64,000 nt of DNA from DASQDN01 sp963833675 (lineage in GTDB: Bacteria > Acidobacteriota > Terriglobia > Bryobacterales > Bryobacteraceae), in the NCBI GenBank assembly GCA_963833675.1, contig CAWHYW010000006.1, positions 29,116 through 93,115 on the forward strand, written 5' to 3'. A program made the translations under genes and the position numbers. Positions within the stretch are counted from its first letter, which is position 1. Every line of letters begins with the position of its first letter. The notes beneath the pieces were generated by a model. That model did no database searches and was not told the origin of the DNA. It saw only the letters and a list, made by a program, of their open reading frames with translations. Positions 55,446-62,895 of the stretch are shown piece after piece.

Positions 55446-56651
55446 CTACGGAGTACGCGAACGTGTCTCGGTTCCCGTATAAGACACTCGATAGATCACG
55501 CCATTCGTGTCATCACTGATCAGGAGCGATCCGTCTTTTGCGATCGCAACGCCAACAGGGCGGCCGAAATAGCCCCATTTTCCGGCTTCTTGCACGAGGA
55601 AGCCTGTAAGGAATGGCTCGATTGCGGTCGGTTGACCATTCCGGAACCGGATGCGAACGATCTCGTATCCGCTTGGCGGCTTGCGGTTCCATGATCCGCG
55701 CATGGCGACGAATGCATCTCCACGGTATTCGGCGGGAAACTGCGAGCCTGTATAAAAAGCCATTTGCATGGGCGCCGCGTGAGGAGTGTACAGAAGGACC
55801 GGCTTGTTGGTCGCTTTCGCATGCTGTTCGGGATCAACTCCCGCGGGTGGATCGACACGTGGATTTACCTTCCCCTCCGCGTAGACATACGGCCAACCAT
55901 AGTCCGCGTCTTTGGCGATCAGGTTCAATTCCTCTTTTTGCTCATCATCTCCAAGCCAGTCTGTTCCATGATCCATGCCGAAGAGTTGCTTGGAATCAGG
56001 GCTCCACGCGAAACCTATAGTGTTCCTGAGACCTTTCGCGAAGATTTCCCGCCCGGACCCATCGACATTCATACGAAGGATGGTGGCGTTTTCGGGATTG
56101 GGATCGCTGCAGGCATTGCAGGTACTTCCGACGGAGGCATATAACATTCCATCCGGTCCAACCGCGACAGTTCGATTCGCGTGCTGTCCGCCATCCGGCA
56201 GATTGCCTGCAATCTGCTTCAATTCGCCGAGCGTACCATCGGGCTTGCGAGAGGCCCGGTAGATCTCATGAATCGTTGCAAAGTAAACCGAGTCGCCGTG
56301 AATCGCGATTCCGTGGAGGTGCGGCTTCCTGGCTACGACCCTTTGTTGATCGAGCCGTCCGTCACCGTCCGTGTCTCGAAGTAATAGACAATCCCCTGCA
56401 TCCGGGCGGGTCACGTAAACGGATCCATCGTCACCGACGGCCAGGATCCGAGCCTTGCCAAGATTCTCGGCGATCTTTTGGATTTGAAAACCCACAGGCG
56501 CCTTCAGCAATGAAATATGCGGTGAATCAGCTGCAAGCTTCTCGGGCCGGAGGACGTGCCCGATTACTTCTTTGTCAACGAACTTTCCTGACTGCGAGAA
56601 GGCGATCCCCACCGAAGCAAGCGCAATAGCGTAATGGAAACTTTGGCTCAC
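55446..56651 (-). CDS. PQQ-dependent sugar dehydrogenase-like protein, secreted
   Basis: 401 aa with a GTG start, signal peptide (SFHYAIALASVGIAFS) and the six-bladed PQQ-glucose/sorbosone dehydrogenase fold: GFQIQKIAENLGKARILAVG, LYASVGSTCNACSDPNPENATILRM, GLRNTIGFAWSP, GMDHGTDWLGDDEQKEELNLI, YGWPYVY, AFVAMRGSWNRKPPSGYEIV and GRPVGVAIAKDGSLLISDD. Likely oxidises a sugar in the periplasm with PQQ. The final SRTP tail is non-specific. A monocistronic look; no clear Shine-Dalgarno. Confidence 0.88.
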   Translation of the reverse strand: MSQSFHYAIALASVGIAFSQSGKFVDKEVIGHVLRPEKLAADSPHISLLKAPVGFQIQKIAENLGKARILAVGDDGSVYVTRPDAGDCLLLRDTDGDGRLDQQRVVARKPHLHGIAIHGDSVYFATIHEIYRASRKPDGTLGELKQIAGNLPDGGQHANRTVAVGPDGMLYASVGSTCNACSDPNPENATILRMNVDGSGREIFAKGLRNTIGFAWSPDSKQLFGMDHGTDWLGDDEQKEELNLIAKDADYGWPYVYAEGKVNPRVDPPAGVDPEQHAKATNKPVLLYTPHAAPMQMAFYTGSQFPAEYRGDAFVAMRGSWNRKPPSGYEIVRIRFRNGQPTAIEPFLTGFLVQEAGKWGYFGRPVGVAIAKDGSLLISDDTNGVIYRVSYTGTETRSRTP

Positions 56652-56747
56652 CTATAGGCGACGCTGCTGAAGAGTTTGTATGCGAGGTGTTACGGTTACG
56701 ATAATTGATTGCTTGCTTGTTATATAGAACTAGTACATTATGGCCAC

Positions 56748-57182
56748 ATGACTCGCATCGTAAATTTCATCCCGTCAATTCTGATCTTGTGGATGCTGTC
56801 GGAAACCTCAGCTTCTTCCTCACCCTTTGCGGGAATCTGGCAGGGTCAGATGAACGGCTTACCAGGAATCGAACTTCGCATTCAGGACTCGGCCGGTCGG
56901 CCAACCGGCGAGATCGTCTTCTACTTCCAGGAACGGAAATCCGATGGACCATGGACTGTGAAAAGTGACCATGCGGTACCCCTGCTCAACGTCAAAACCG
57001 AGGGCAAGTCAATGACCTTCGAGGTGACTCACCATAAATCCCACGGGAGTCCGGAACTTGGCCCGAATGTGAAGTTTCGGGTCCAGTGGATCAGCGGGCA
57101 GGAACTCAGGCTTTTCAAAGTTGATTCCGCCACGGAACCCGGATCGGGCCTGAAGCTCACTCGTAAGAAAATGAGGCCCTAG
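56748..57182 (+). CDS. small secreted protein of unknown function
   Basis: 144 aa from the ATG at 56748 opening a signal peptide (MTRIVNFIPSILILWMLSETSAS). The mature part (FAGIWQGQMNGLPGIELRIQDSAGRPTGEIVFYFQ, ... RVQWISGQELRLFKVD) is a small beta-rich lipocalin-like domain. I do not know a named family. It is convergent with rpoD, from which a terminator separates it. Confidence 0.6.
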   Translation: MTRIVNFIPSILILWMLSETSASSSPFAGIWQGQMNGLPGIELRIQDSAGRPTGEIVFYFQERKSDGPWTVKSDHAVPLLNVKTEGKSMTFEVTHHKSHGSPELGPNVKFRVQWISGQELRLFKVDSATEPGSGLKLTRKKMRP

Positions 57183-57183
57183 C

Positions 57184-57212
57184 AAAAAAGGCTGGGAATT
57201 TATCCCAGCCTT
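57184..57212 (-). terminator. intrinsic terminator of rpoD
   Basis: Perfect 10-bp stem AAGGCTGGGA/TCCCAGCCTT (57188-57197 and 57203-57212) with a 5-nt loop; on the minus strand it is followed by six T (57189-57184). It lies 37 bp downstream of the rpoD stop. Confidence 0.85.
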
Positions 57213-57249
57213 CAGGAAGGAGAAATGGAATGGACTACTACGCAGAGAA

Positions 57250-58773
57250 CTACCGCGCCGCCAACAGCGCGCGAAGATGACGCGCGCGCTCGGGGGAGCG
57301 AAGCTGCCGTAGCGCTTTGGCTTCGATCTGCCGAATACGCTCACGAGTGACGTCGAACTCCTGTCCGATTTCTTCGAGCGTATGCTCACGCTCACAACCG
57401 ATACCGAAGCGGAGCCGGATGACCTTCTCTTCTTTCGGCGAGAGGGTCTTGAGAATGTTTGCCGTTTCGTCGCGGACGTTCGAGTCGATAACCGCATCGA
57501 CAGGAGAGCCGACCCAGCGATCCTCAATCAGGTCGCCAAGCGCCGATTCTCCGTCGCGGCCAACCGGAGTCTCGAGAGAGACCGGATCGCGCGAAATGGT
57601 CTTCAGCTTCTGAACCTTTTCCACCGGGATGTCCATCCGGCGGCTGATTTCGTCATTTGTAGGAGCCCGACCCAGTTCCTTTTCGAGCTCACGAGTCGCC
57701 CGCAGGAACTTGTTCATGCTTTCATTCATATGGACCGGGATACGAATGGTACGGGATTGATCCGCAATCGCACGGGTGATCGCCTGCCGAATCCACCAGG
57801 TCGCATACGTGGAGAACTTATAGCCGCGGCGATATTCAAATTTATCGGCCGCACGCATCAGACCGATGTTGCCTTCCTGGATAAGGTCCAGGAGGTGCAA
57901 GCCCCGGTTTACGTATTTTTTCGCCACTGAGACGACAAGACGAAGGTTCGCTTCAACCAAGTCCTTCTTGGCCTTTTCCGCTTCGATCTCACCGTGCCGG
58001 ATGACCAGCAAAGTGTGGCGGAGGTCGGACAGGCTGGCGCCGGCCATCAGTTCGCGCTTGCGCGATTCCCGCTTCAACTCACGCACCCGGCTCTGATCGC
58101 CGTGATCGCTGATGCGCTTCAATTCGGCTTCGATCTGCGCCATCTCATCGGCAGCGCGCTCCAACTCCTTGGCGAACTGCTTCCAGCGGCTCGAAAGGAA
58201 AGGAATCGCACGAATGGAGCGGGAGGTTTCTACACGCGCACGGCTGTACTTCATAACAGCCTTGCGGCGCAGTTTTTTGTTGGTGGGCGTAACCGCGTTC
58301 GCTTTGTCCATCAACTGCTGCTGCTTCCGATAAAGAGCGGACACATCAGCAAACAGCTGTTTGGCTTCTTCTCGACGCTTCTTGTCCGCGGGGCTGCCCT
58401 CTTCGATTTCTGCGTTGCCCAAGTCAACCAAATCGTCGAGCTCCTGGGTCTCACGCTTGATGTTATCGGAGATCTCGACAACGATTTGCTGTACCAGAGG
58501 GGAACGGCTGATCGATTTCTGCATCCGGAGCTTACCGCGCTCCATTTTGCGGGCGAGGGTAACTTCTCCATCGCGAGTAAGAAGCGGAACGGCACCCATT
58601 TCGCGCAAATACACACGAACCGGGTCGTCCGTATAGATCGATTCTTCTACAGGCGCAGCTTGTGAATCTTCGGTATCCTGCTCTTCCGGATGAAAAAATG
58701 CCGTATCGTCATCGAACGGAATGCCTAGCGGCTCTGCCGCGTCGCCTATGTACTGATCTTCAAATTGATCCAC
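57250..58773 (-). CDS. rpoD: housekeeping sigma factor RpoD (sigma-70)
   Basis: 507 aa. Region 1.2 (DPVRVYLREMGAVPLLTRDGEVTLARKME), a large charged non-conserved insert, region 2 (NLRLVVSVAKKYVNRGLHLLDLIQEGNIGLMRAADKFEYRRGYKFSTYATWWIRQAITRA), region 3 and region 4 with the -35 recognising helix (TLEEIGQEFDVTRERIRQIEAKALRQLR). GTG start with GGGGAGGTGA upstream. Transcribes most housekeeping genes. Its own promoter is visible 145 bp upstream. Confidence 0.97.
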   Translation of the reverse strand: MDQFEDQYIGDAAEPLGIPFDDDTAFFHPEEQDTEDSQAAPVEESIYTDDPVRVYLREMGAVPLLTRDGEVTLARKMERGKLRMQKSISRSPLVQQIVVEISDNIKRETQELDDLVDLGNAEIEEGSPADKKRREEAKQLFADVSALYRKQQQLMDKANAVTPTNKKLRRKAVMKYSRARVETSRSIRAIPFLSSRWKQFAKELERAADEMAQIEAELKRISDHGDQSRVRELKRESRKRELMAGASLSDLRHTLLVIRHGEIEAEKAKKDLVEANLRLVVSVAKKYVNRGLHLLDLIQEGNIGLMRAADKFEYRRGYKFSTYATWWIRQAITRAIADQSRTIRIPVHMNESMNKFLRATRELEKELGRAPTNDEISRRMDIPVEKVQKLKTISRDPVSLETPVGRDGESALGDLIEDRWVGSPVDAVIDSNVRDETANILKTLSPKEEKVIRLRFGIGCEREHTLEEIGQEFDVTRERIRQIEAKALRQLRSPERARHLRALLAAR

Positions 58774-58916
58774 TTCAGACTCACCTCCCCGAAATCTTCA
58801 ATCAAATGAACGGAGTGCCCGGGGTTGGCCGCCGCAGTACCGGAACAAATGTGGAGGAACCATCCGGTTTGGTAGGAGACGTTTGCAAAGACTGGATTTG
58901 CACAGAGTGCGTGCCA

Positions 58917-58945
58917 AGTATAGCACCAAATCTCCCGCCAGTTAA
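58917..58945 (-). promoter_or_regulatory. rpoD promoter
   Basis: On the minus strand TTAACT (58945-58940) and TATACT (58922-58917) with a 17-bp spacer, about 145 bp upstream of the GTG start. The rest of the 286-bp gap to nrdR holds no gene I can support. Confidence 0.6.
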
Positions 58946-59059
58946 GTCCCCTAAGTACAAGATGTTTCCAATCAGTTTCCGTTTCAAGTAAATCTTACAA
59001 TGAACGTCCTCGTTCCGTGTATTATTTGGATGCGTCCCGCAGTTCACAAGTGACACAAA

Positions 59060-59529
59060 TCATTCATTCTGACCACGTTTTTGCTTCATCAGGTCACTGA
59101 CTTCCCGGAGAAAAGCATCGACATCCTGGAAATCGCGGTAAACCGAGGCGAAACGGACATAGGCGATCTTGTCCAACCCCTTGAGTTGAGACATCAGAAG
59201 TTCCCCAATCTCCACCGTCGACAGCTCCCGATCGGGGGTTTCCGACAGACGGGTTTCCACATCGTCAATGATGCCCGCAAGCTTGCCCATGCTAATTGGC
59301 CGCTTCTCGCTCGCTTTCACTAATCCTTGCATCACTTTCTGACGGTCGAACTTCTCCCGGCGTCCATCCTTCTTGACCACCATGTAAGGAATCTCATCAA
59401 TTCGCTCATAAGTGGTAAACCGTCGAGCACACTTCAGACACTCCGGCGCCGGCGAATCGACTCGCCTTCTTTGCTCTCGCGCGAATCGATGACTTTATCT
59501 TCAGGGTGATTGCAGAACGGGCAGCGCAT
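59060..59529 (-). CDS. nrdR: NrdR transcriptional repressor of ribonucleotide reductase genes (one frameshift)
   Basis: About 156 codons. The N-terminal zinc ribbon (MRCPFCNHPEDKVIDSRESKEG, then RRRECLKCARRFTTYERID) is in another frame from the ATP-cone (VVKKDGRREKFDRQKVMQGLVKASEKRPI). The break is a missing G in a run near 59443: CGCCGGAGTGTCTG should read CGCCGGGAGTGTCTG. With it, all four zinc cysteines (CPFC, CLKC) and the cone are intact, so the gene is probably functional. NrdR binds NrdR boxes when dATP is high. Followed by the rpoD region. Confidence 0.9.
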
Positions 59530-59559
59530 GTCTTCGTGATATCTACTTTAGCGTGATGT

Positions 59560-60579
59560 CTACTTTAGCTGTTCGGCGTCTAAGTGACTGAGCTCGCGCC
59601 ACTTCAGACCTTCGTGGATGGCGAGCAGCACACCGATCGGCGCAACGAAGACGTACATAGTGAGCCAGATTAAGATAGCAGCCCCTGTCGCGCCAGCTAG
59701 ATCGACCCCGAACAATTCTGTAAGGATAACGACGGAGGCTACCTGCATACCGCCGCCGATTCCCGGAATCTGCACTATACTTCCAAAGGCGACAAAACCG
59801 CTAAAAACCGCGCCATCGACGATCGAGAAGCGTGCCGTCTGCGGGAACGAGCGAAGCAGGCACCATGTGGCCAGGACGATGACGACCCATTCCGCGACGC
59901 TGTACACCAGAATCTGAAACGTAAATGAGCCGCTTCGTGTGGAGCGCATCCCTCCGGCAAAGGCAACCAGGACATCTTCGACCCGCGATCGGTATCGCTG
60001 CGGTATTGCGGGCATGGCATCCCGGATGCGTTGCTGCGCGACATCGGAAAAGATGCCGATCATCACCAAAAGGACGACACAAAGGGTACAAAGCACTGCT
60101 ACGACGACTCCCCCGGTCCGCAGTAGCCACTGCATGCTCGGACCAAGAGTGGAGGGGTCAATATGGACTTGGCCCAGGGCGAAACCGAACATGGCCAGCA
60201 CGATCAGCAGATCCCATATCCGCTCAAGGATCCAGATGGCCATTTGGGAGGAAAACGGGGTTTTCTCGCGGACCGCGATCAGATAAGGCCGGATAAGCTC
60301 GCCGGGCCGTCCGAGAAAAACGATGCCCGTGAAGCCTATTACGGTCGCCGTAACGAGCTTTCGAAAGTTGGCGTGCGGCGCAAACGGCTTCATCATGATC
60401 TTCCAGCGCAGGGCGCGCCCAACATAGGTTAAAAGAATCAACAAGATGCCTGCGGAGAGCCATCCGTAGTGGAGTTTTGTAAAGGTCTCACGGAATCGTT
60501 CCCAGTGAAAACCGGACCGATTGAGCCTCCAAAGCAGAAATACGGCAGCCAGGAGACTGCCGACGATCGCCACAATCAT
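59560..60579 (-). CDS. flippase-like / lysylphosphatidylglycerol-synthase-type membrane protein (UPF0104)
   Basis: About 339 aa from ATG 60579; a TTG at 60615 (in frame, 12 codons earlier) is the alternative. Eight or more helices with family marks GRALRWKIMMKPF, GFTGIVFLGRPGELIRPYLIAVREKTP, LERIWDLLIVL and PGIGGGMQVASVVILTELFG. Related to the N-terminal flippase domain of MprF and to AglD/UPF0104 proteins that move or modify lipid-linked substrates. No synthetase domain, so lipid translocation is more likely than aminoacylation. Substrate unknown. Confidence 0.85.
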   Translation of the reverse strand: MIVAIVGSLLAAVFLLWRLNRSGFHWERFRETFTKLHYGWLSAGILLILLTYVGRALRWKIMMKPFAPHANFRKLVTATVIGFTGIVFLGRPGELIRPYLIAVREKTPFSSQMAIWILERIWDLLIVLAMFGFALGQVHIDPSTLGPSMQWLLRTGGVVVAVLCTLCVVLLVMIGIFSDVAQQRIRDAMPAIPQRYRSRVEDVLVAFAGGMRSTRSGSFTFQILVYSVAEWVVIVLATWCLLRSFPQTARFSIVDGAVFSGFVAFGSIVQIPGIGGGMQVASVVILTELFGVDLAGATGAAILIWLTMYVFVAPIGVLLAIHEGLKWRELSHLDAEQLK

Positions 60580-60649
60580 AGTGACCGGCGTCCCGGCCCA
60601 TCTGCGTGTACGCAACTGTTCTATGATAGGGCCGATATGAAGAAACCAT

Positions 60650-60678
60650 GAACTTCCGGCCCAACTTTCTCGTTCTAG
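60650..60678 (+). promoter_or_regulatory. possible ECF-type promoter of the sigma/anti-sigma operon
   Basis: TGAACTT (60649-60655) followed after an 18-bp gap by TCTAG (60674-60678). It resembles the GAAC-type -35 of ECF sigma promoters, which would suit an autoregulated operon. Only a weak match. Confidence 0.25.
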
Positions 60679-60735
60679 CTATCAGGAGCAAGGGAAGGCT
60701 AGAGCCGGTGGCGAATGCCTCAAACGGAGAGCGAG

Positions 60736-61392
60736 ATGTCGGCAGCCGCAGCAGTTCAGGTCACTCCATCGCCGGACTGGCGACGGTTTCTTGGCGCCAA
60801 GGACGCCAGCCAGGTCACTCGTAATTTGGATCCCGATCTCCCATTGGTCGAGCAGTGTCTTAGTGGACTGGATGCCGCATGGGAAGAACTCGTGCGATTG
60901 CACACCCGGCGAGTGTATTCGGTCTGTTATCGTTTCACCGGAACGGATTCCGAAGCGCAGGACTTGACGCAAGAAGTTTTTCTGCGAGTCTTTCGGACGC
61001 TGAAGAGCTTTCGTGCGGGCGAGGGTTCATTCAGTGTCTGGCTGAACCGGCTGACGCGCAATTTGCTGATCGATCATTATCGACGGACAAAACAGGAGCG
61101 GAGCACCGAATCGTTGGAAGAGCAGTTGCCCCGCATCGAAGAGTCCACTGAGATGACGGCCAGAACGGATGGCATGCTGGCAGGCCGGGAAGCGAGTGAG
61201 CTACTCCAGGGGGCGTTGAAGAGGCTGTCGCCGGAACTACGGGAAACCGTCATATTGCGCGATGTGGAGGAACTGGAATATCGCGACATTGCGCAAGTGT
61301 TACAAGTGCCAGAGGGCACCGTGAAATCGAGGTTGAACAGAGGGCGGGCGGAACTCGCGAGGCTTCTGCGTCACCACAGAGGAACGGTGTAG
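60736..61392 (+). CDS. ECF RNA polymerase sigma factor (RpoE-like)
   Basis: 218 aa from the ATG with GGAG 6 bp upstream; an ATG 21 bp earlier lacks one. Region 2: LVRLHTRRVYSVCYRFTGTDSEAQDLTQEVFLRVFRTLKSFR, with the DLTQEVF hallmark. Region 4: LSPELRETVILRDVEELEYRDIAQVLQVPEGTVKSRLNRGRAELARLL. Normal ECF size and no region 3. Followed 7 bp later by a zinc-binding anti-sigma gene, so it is probably held inactive until an envelope signal releases it. Confidence 0.95.
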   Translation: MSAAAAVQVTPSPDWRRFLGAKDASQVTRNLDPDLPLVEQCLSGLDAAWEELVRLHTRRVYSVCYRFTGTDSEAQDLTQEVFLRVFRTLKSFRAGEGSFSVWLNRLTRNLLIDHYRRTKQERSTESLEEQLPRIEESTEMTARTDGMLAGREASELLQGALKRLSPELRETVILRDVEELEYRDIAQVLQVPEGTVKSRLNRGRAELARLLRHHRGTV

Positions 61393-61398
61393 AGCGTC

Positions 61399-61947
61399 AT
61401 GAATTGCGCTGATTTCGAGATTTTACTTTGCGACTACATTGACGGAACGCTTGAGCAGTCGCAGCGCTCCGAACTCGAAGCTCATCAGCGGGAGTGTGCC
61501 GCATGCGCCGAGCTGGCGCGGGATGTAGCGGGAGCAGTGGCATTCATGGAGCGCGTGCCGGACGTAGAGCCGCCGCATGAACTGCTCGCCAAGATTGCGT
61601 TTCAGATTCCCTCCGAAAGCGGTTCCCGCCGCGGCGTCAAGAGCTGGCTTGCAAGCTGGATTCAACCGATCGCCCAACCAAAATTCGCTATGGGGATGGC
61701 GATGACGATTCTGTCGTTTTCCATGTTGGGGCGATTTGCGGGTGTGGAAATACGGAATCTAAAGCCGTCGGATTTGCAACCGGCGAAGGTATGGGCCGTG
61801 GTTGACGACCGCGCGCACCGGGCATGGGGTAGAGCAGTGAAGTATTACGAGAATCTGCGGCTGGTCTATGAAGTCCAGTCGCGTTTGCAGGAATGGTCCG
61901 AACAGGACAATCGAAGACAGAAACCCGAGGGGAAGGAACAGAAATGA
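61399..61947 (+). CDS. anti-sigma factor with zinc-binding domain
   Basis: 182 aa. The ZAS/zf-HC2 motif is in the first 40 residues (MNCADFEILLCDYIDGTLE, then EAHQRECAACAEL with the H-X3-C-X2-C core). One membrane helix follows (PKFAMGMAMTILSFSMLGRFAG), so it sits across the inner membrane with the domain facing the cytoplasm. The C-terminus is short and helical. Directly downstream of the ECF gene and overlapped by the next gene, which argues for a co-regulated operon. Confidence 0.9.
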   Translation: MNCADFEILLCDYIDGTLEQSQRSELEAHQRECAACAELARDVAGAVAFMERVPDVEPPHELLAKIAFQIPSESGSRRGVKSWLASWIQPIAQPKFAMGMAMTILSFSMLGRFAGVEIRNLKPSDLQPAKVWAVVDDRAHRAWGRAVKYYENLRLVYEVQSRLQEWSEQDNRRQKPEGKEQK

Positions 61948-62633
61948 ATTGCGCCAATCATCCGGAAACGGCAGCCGTCGCCTACTGCCGAACGTGCGGG
62001 AAGCCGTTGTGCCAGGTATGCCAACGGCCGGCGCAGGGCACGGTCTTTTGTCAGGAGCACGAACCCGCCGCAGCGCCATCGGCCAGCCCCTACACGGCGC
62101 CTCCTCCGGCATCGCCGTATGTATCGCCATATGCCGCAGCTCCCGGCGGACCTTCCCCCGGACTCGCCTTTGTCCTCGGATTGATTCCTGGTGTCGGGGC
62201 CATCTACAACGGCCAGTATGCGAAAGGTCTTATTCACGTCATTCTTCTGGGTTTACTGATCAGTATTATGAACAGCGGCGCGGCCCACAACCTCGAACCG
62301 CTGATCGGAATGCTGATTCCCCTGCTGTTCTTCTATATGGCTTTCGAGGCCTACCATACGGCATCGAAGCGTTTGCGGGGGGAAGCGGTGGACGAGTTCT
62401 CAAGCCTTTTCCCGGTAGGCCGGAGAACAGGACTTCCGCTGGGACCGATCGTTCTCATTCTGCTCGGTGTCATTTTCCTGCTCGACACCATGGAGGTCGT
62501 TCGGCTTTATCAGATCTTACGGTACTGGCCGGTTTTCCTGATTTTGCTCGGCTGTTATCTGCTGTACCTTCGCCTGCGCGGTGAAGAGGAACCCGTCTCC
62601 ACGGCTGAGCCGGGGGTGTCCAGTGAACGCTAA
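61944..62633 (+). CDS. membrane protein with N-terminal B-box-type zinc finger
   Basis: 229 aa; ATG overlaps the anti-sigma stop (ATGA). The first 35 residues (CANHPETAAVAYCRTCGKPLCQVC...GTVFCQEH) form a B-box-like Cys/His zinc finger. A proline/tyrosine-rich linker leads to a C-terminal membrane region with GLAFVLGLIPGVGAIYNGQYAKGLIHVI and LGPIVLILLGVIFLLDTMEVV, like LiaF-TM/DUF5668 helix pairs. Probably couples an envelope signal to the sigma/anti-sigma pair or acts with it; the mechanism is not shown. Confidence 0.75.
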   Translation: MNCANHPETAAVAYCRTCGKPLCQVCQRPAQGTVFCQEHEPAAAPSASPYTAPPPASPYVSPYAAAPGGPSPGLAFVLGLIPGVGAIYNGQYAKGLIHVILLGLLISIMNSGAAHNLEPLIGMLIPLLFFYMAFEAYHTASKRLRGEAVDEFSSLFPVGRRTGLPLGPIVLILLGVIFLLDTMEVVRLYQILRYWPVFLILLGCYLLYLRLRGEEEPVSTAEPGVSSER

Positions 62634-62895
62634 TCTCTGGGATCTGGCGCGAGCCATCCGCGGGCCGATCATGCTAGTGACATTCGGTGTTCTGATGGCC
62701 TTGAATCACATGGAAAAAATCGGTTTCGAACGGACGTGGCCGATTCTGATCATTGTGTACGGCCTCCTGAGGCTCGCGGAAAGGGCCCTCGTCCGACCGG
62801 CGCCGCCAGTGTATCCGTCCGTTGGATACCCGCCTTCCTCATATCCGCCGCAATATCCACCCCAGCAATATCCGCCGCAAGGAGGCGCGCAATGA
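62623..62895 (+). CDS. small membrane protein of LiaF-like/DUF5668 type
   Basis: 90 aa from a GTG start (GTG AAC GCT) that overlaps the previous stop, with GGGGGTG upstream. One LiaF-TM-type helix pair (GPIMLVTFGVLMALNHMEKIGFERTWPILIIVYGLLRLAE) and a low-complexity C-terminus of YPPQ repeats (SSYPPQYPPQQYPPQGG). The tail may interact with other surface proteins. Downstream and overlapping gene is another protein of the same class. Confidence 0.65.
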   Translation: MNANLWDLARAIRGPIMLVTFGVLMALNHMEKIGFERTWPILIIVYGLLRLAERALVRPAPPVYPSVGYPPSSYPPQYPPQQYPPQGGAQ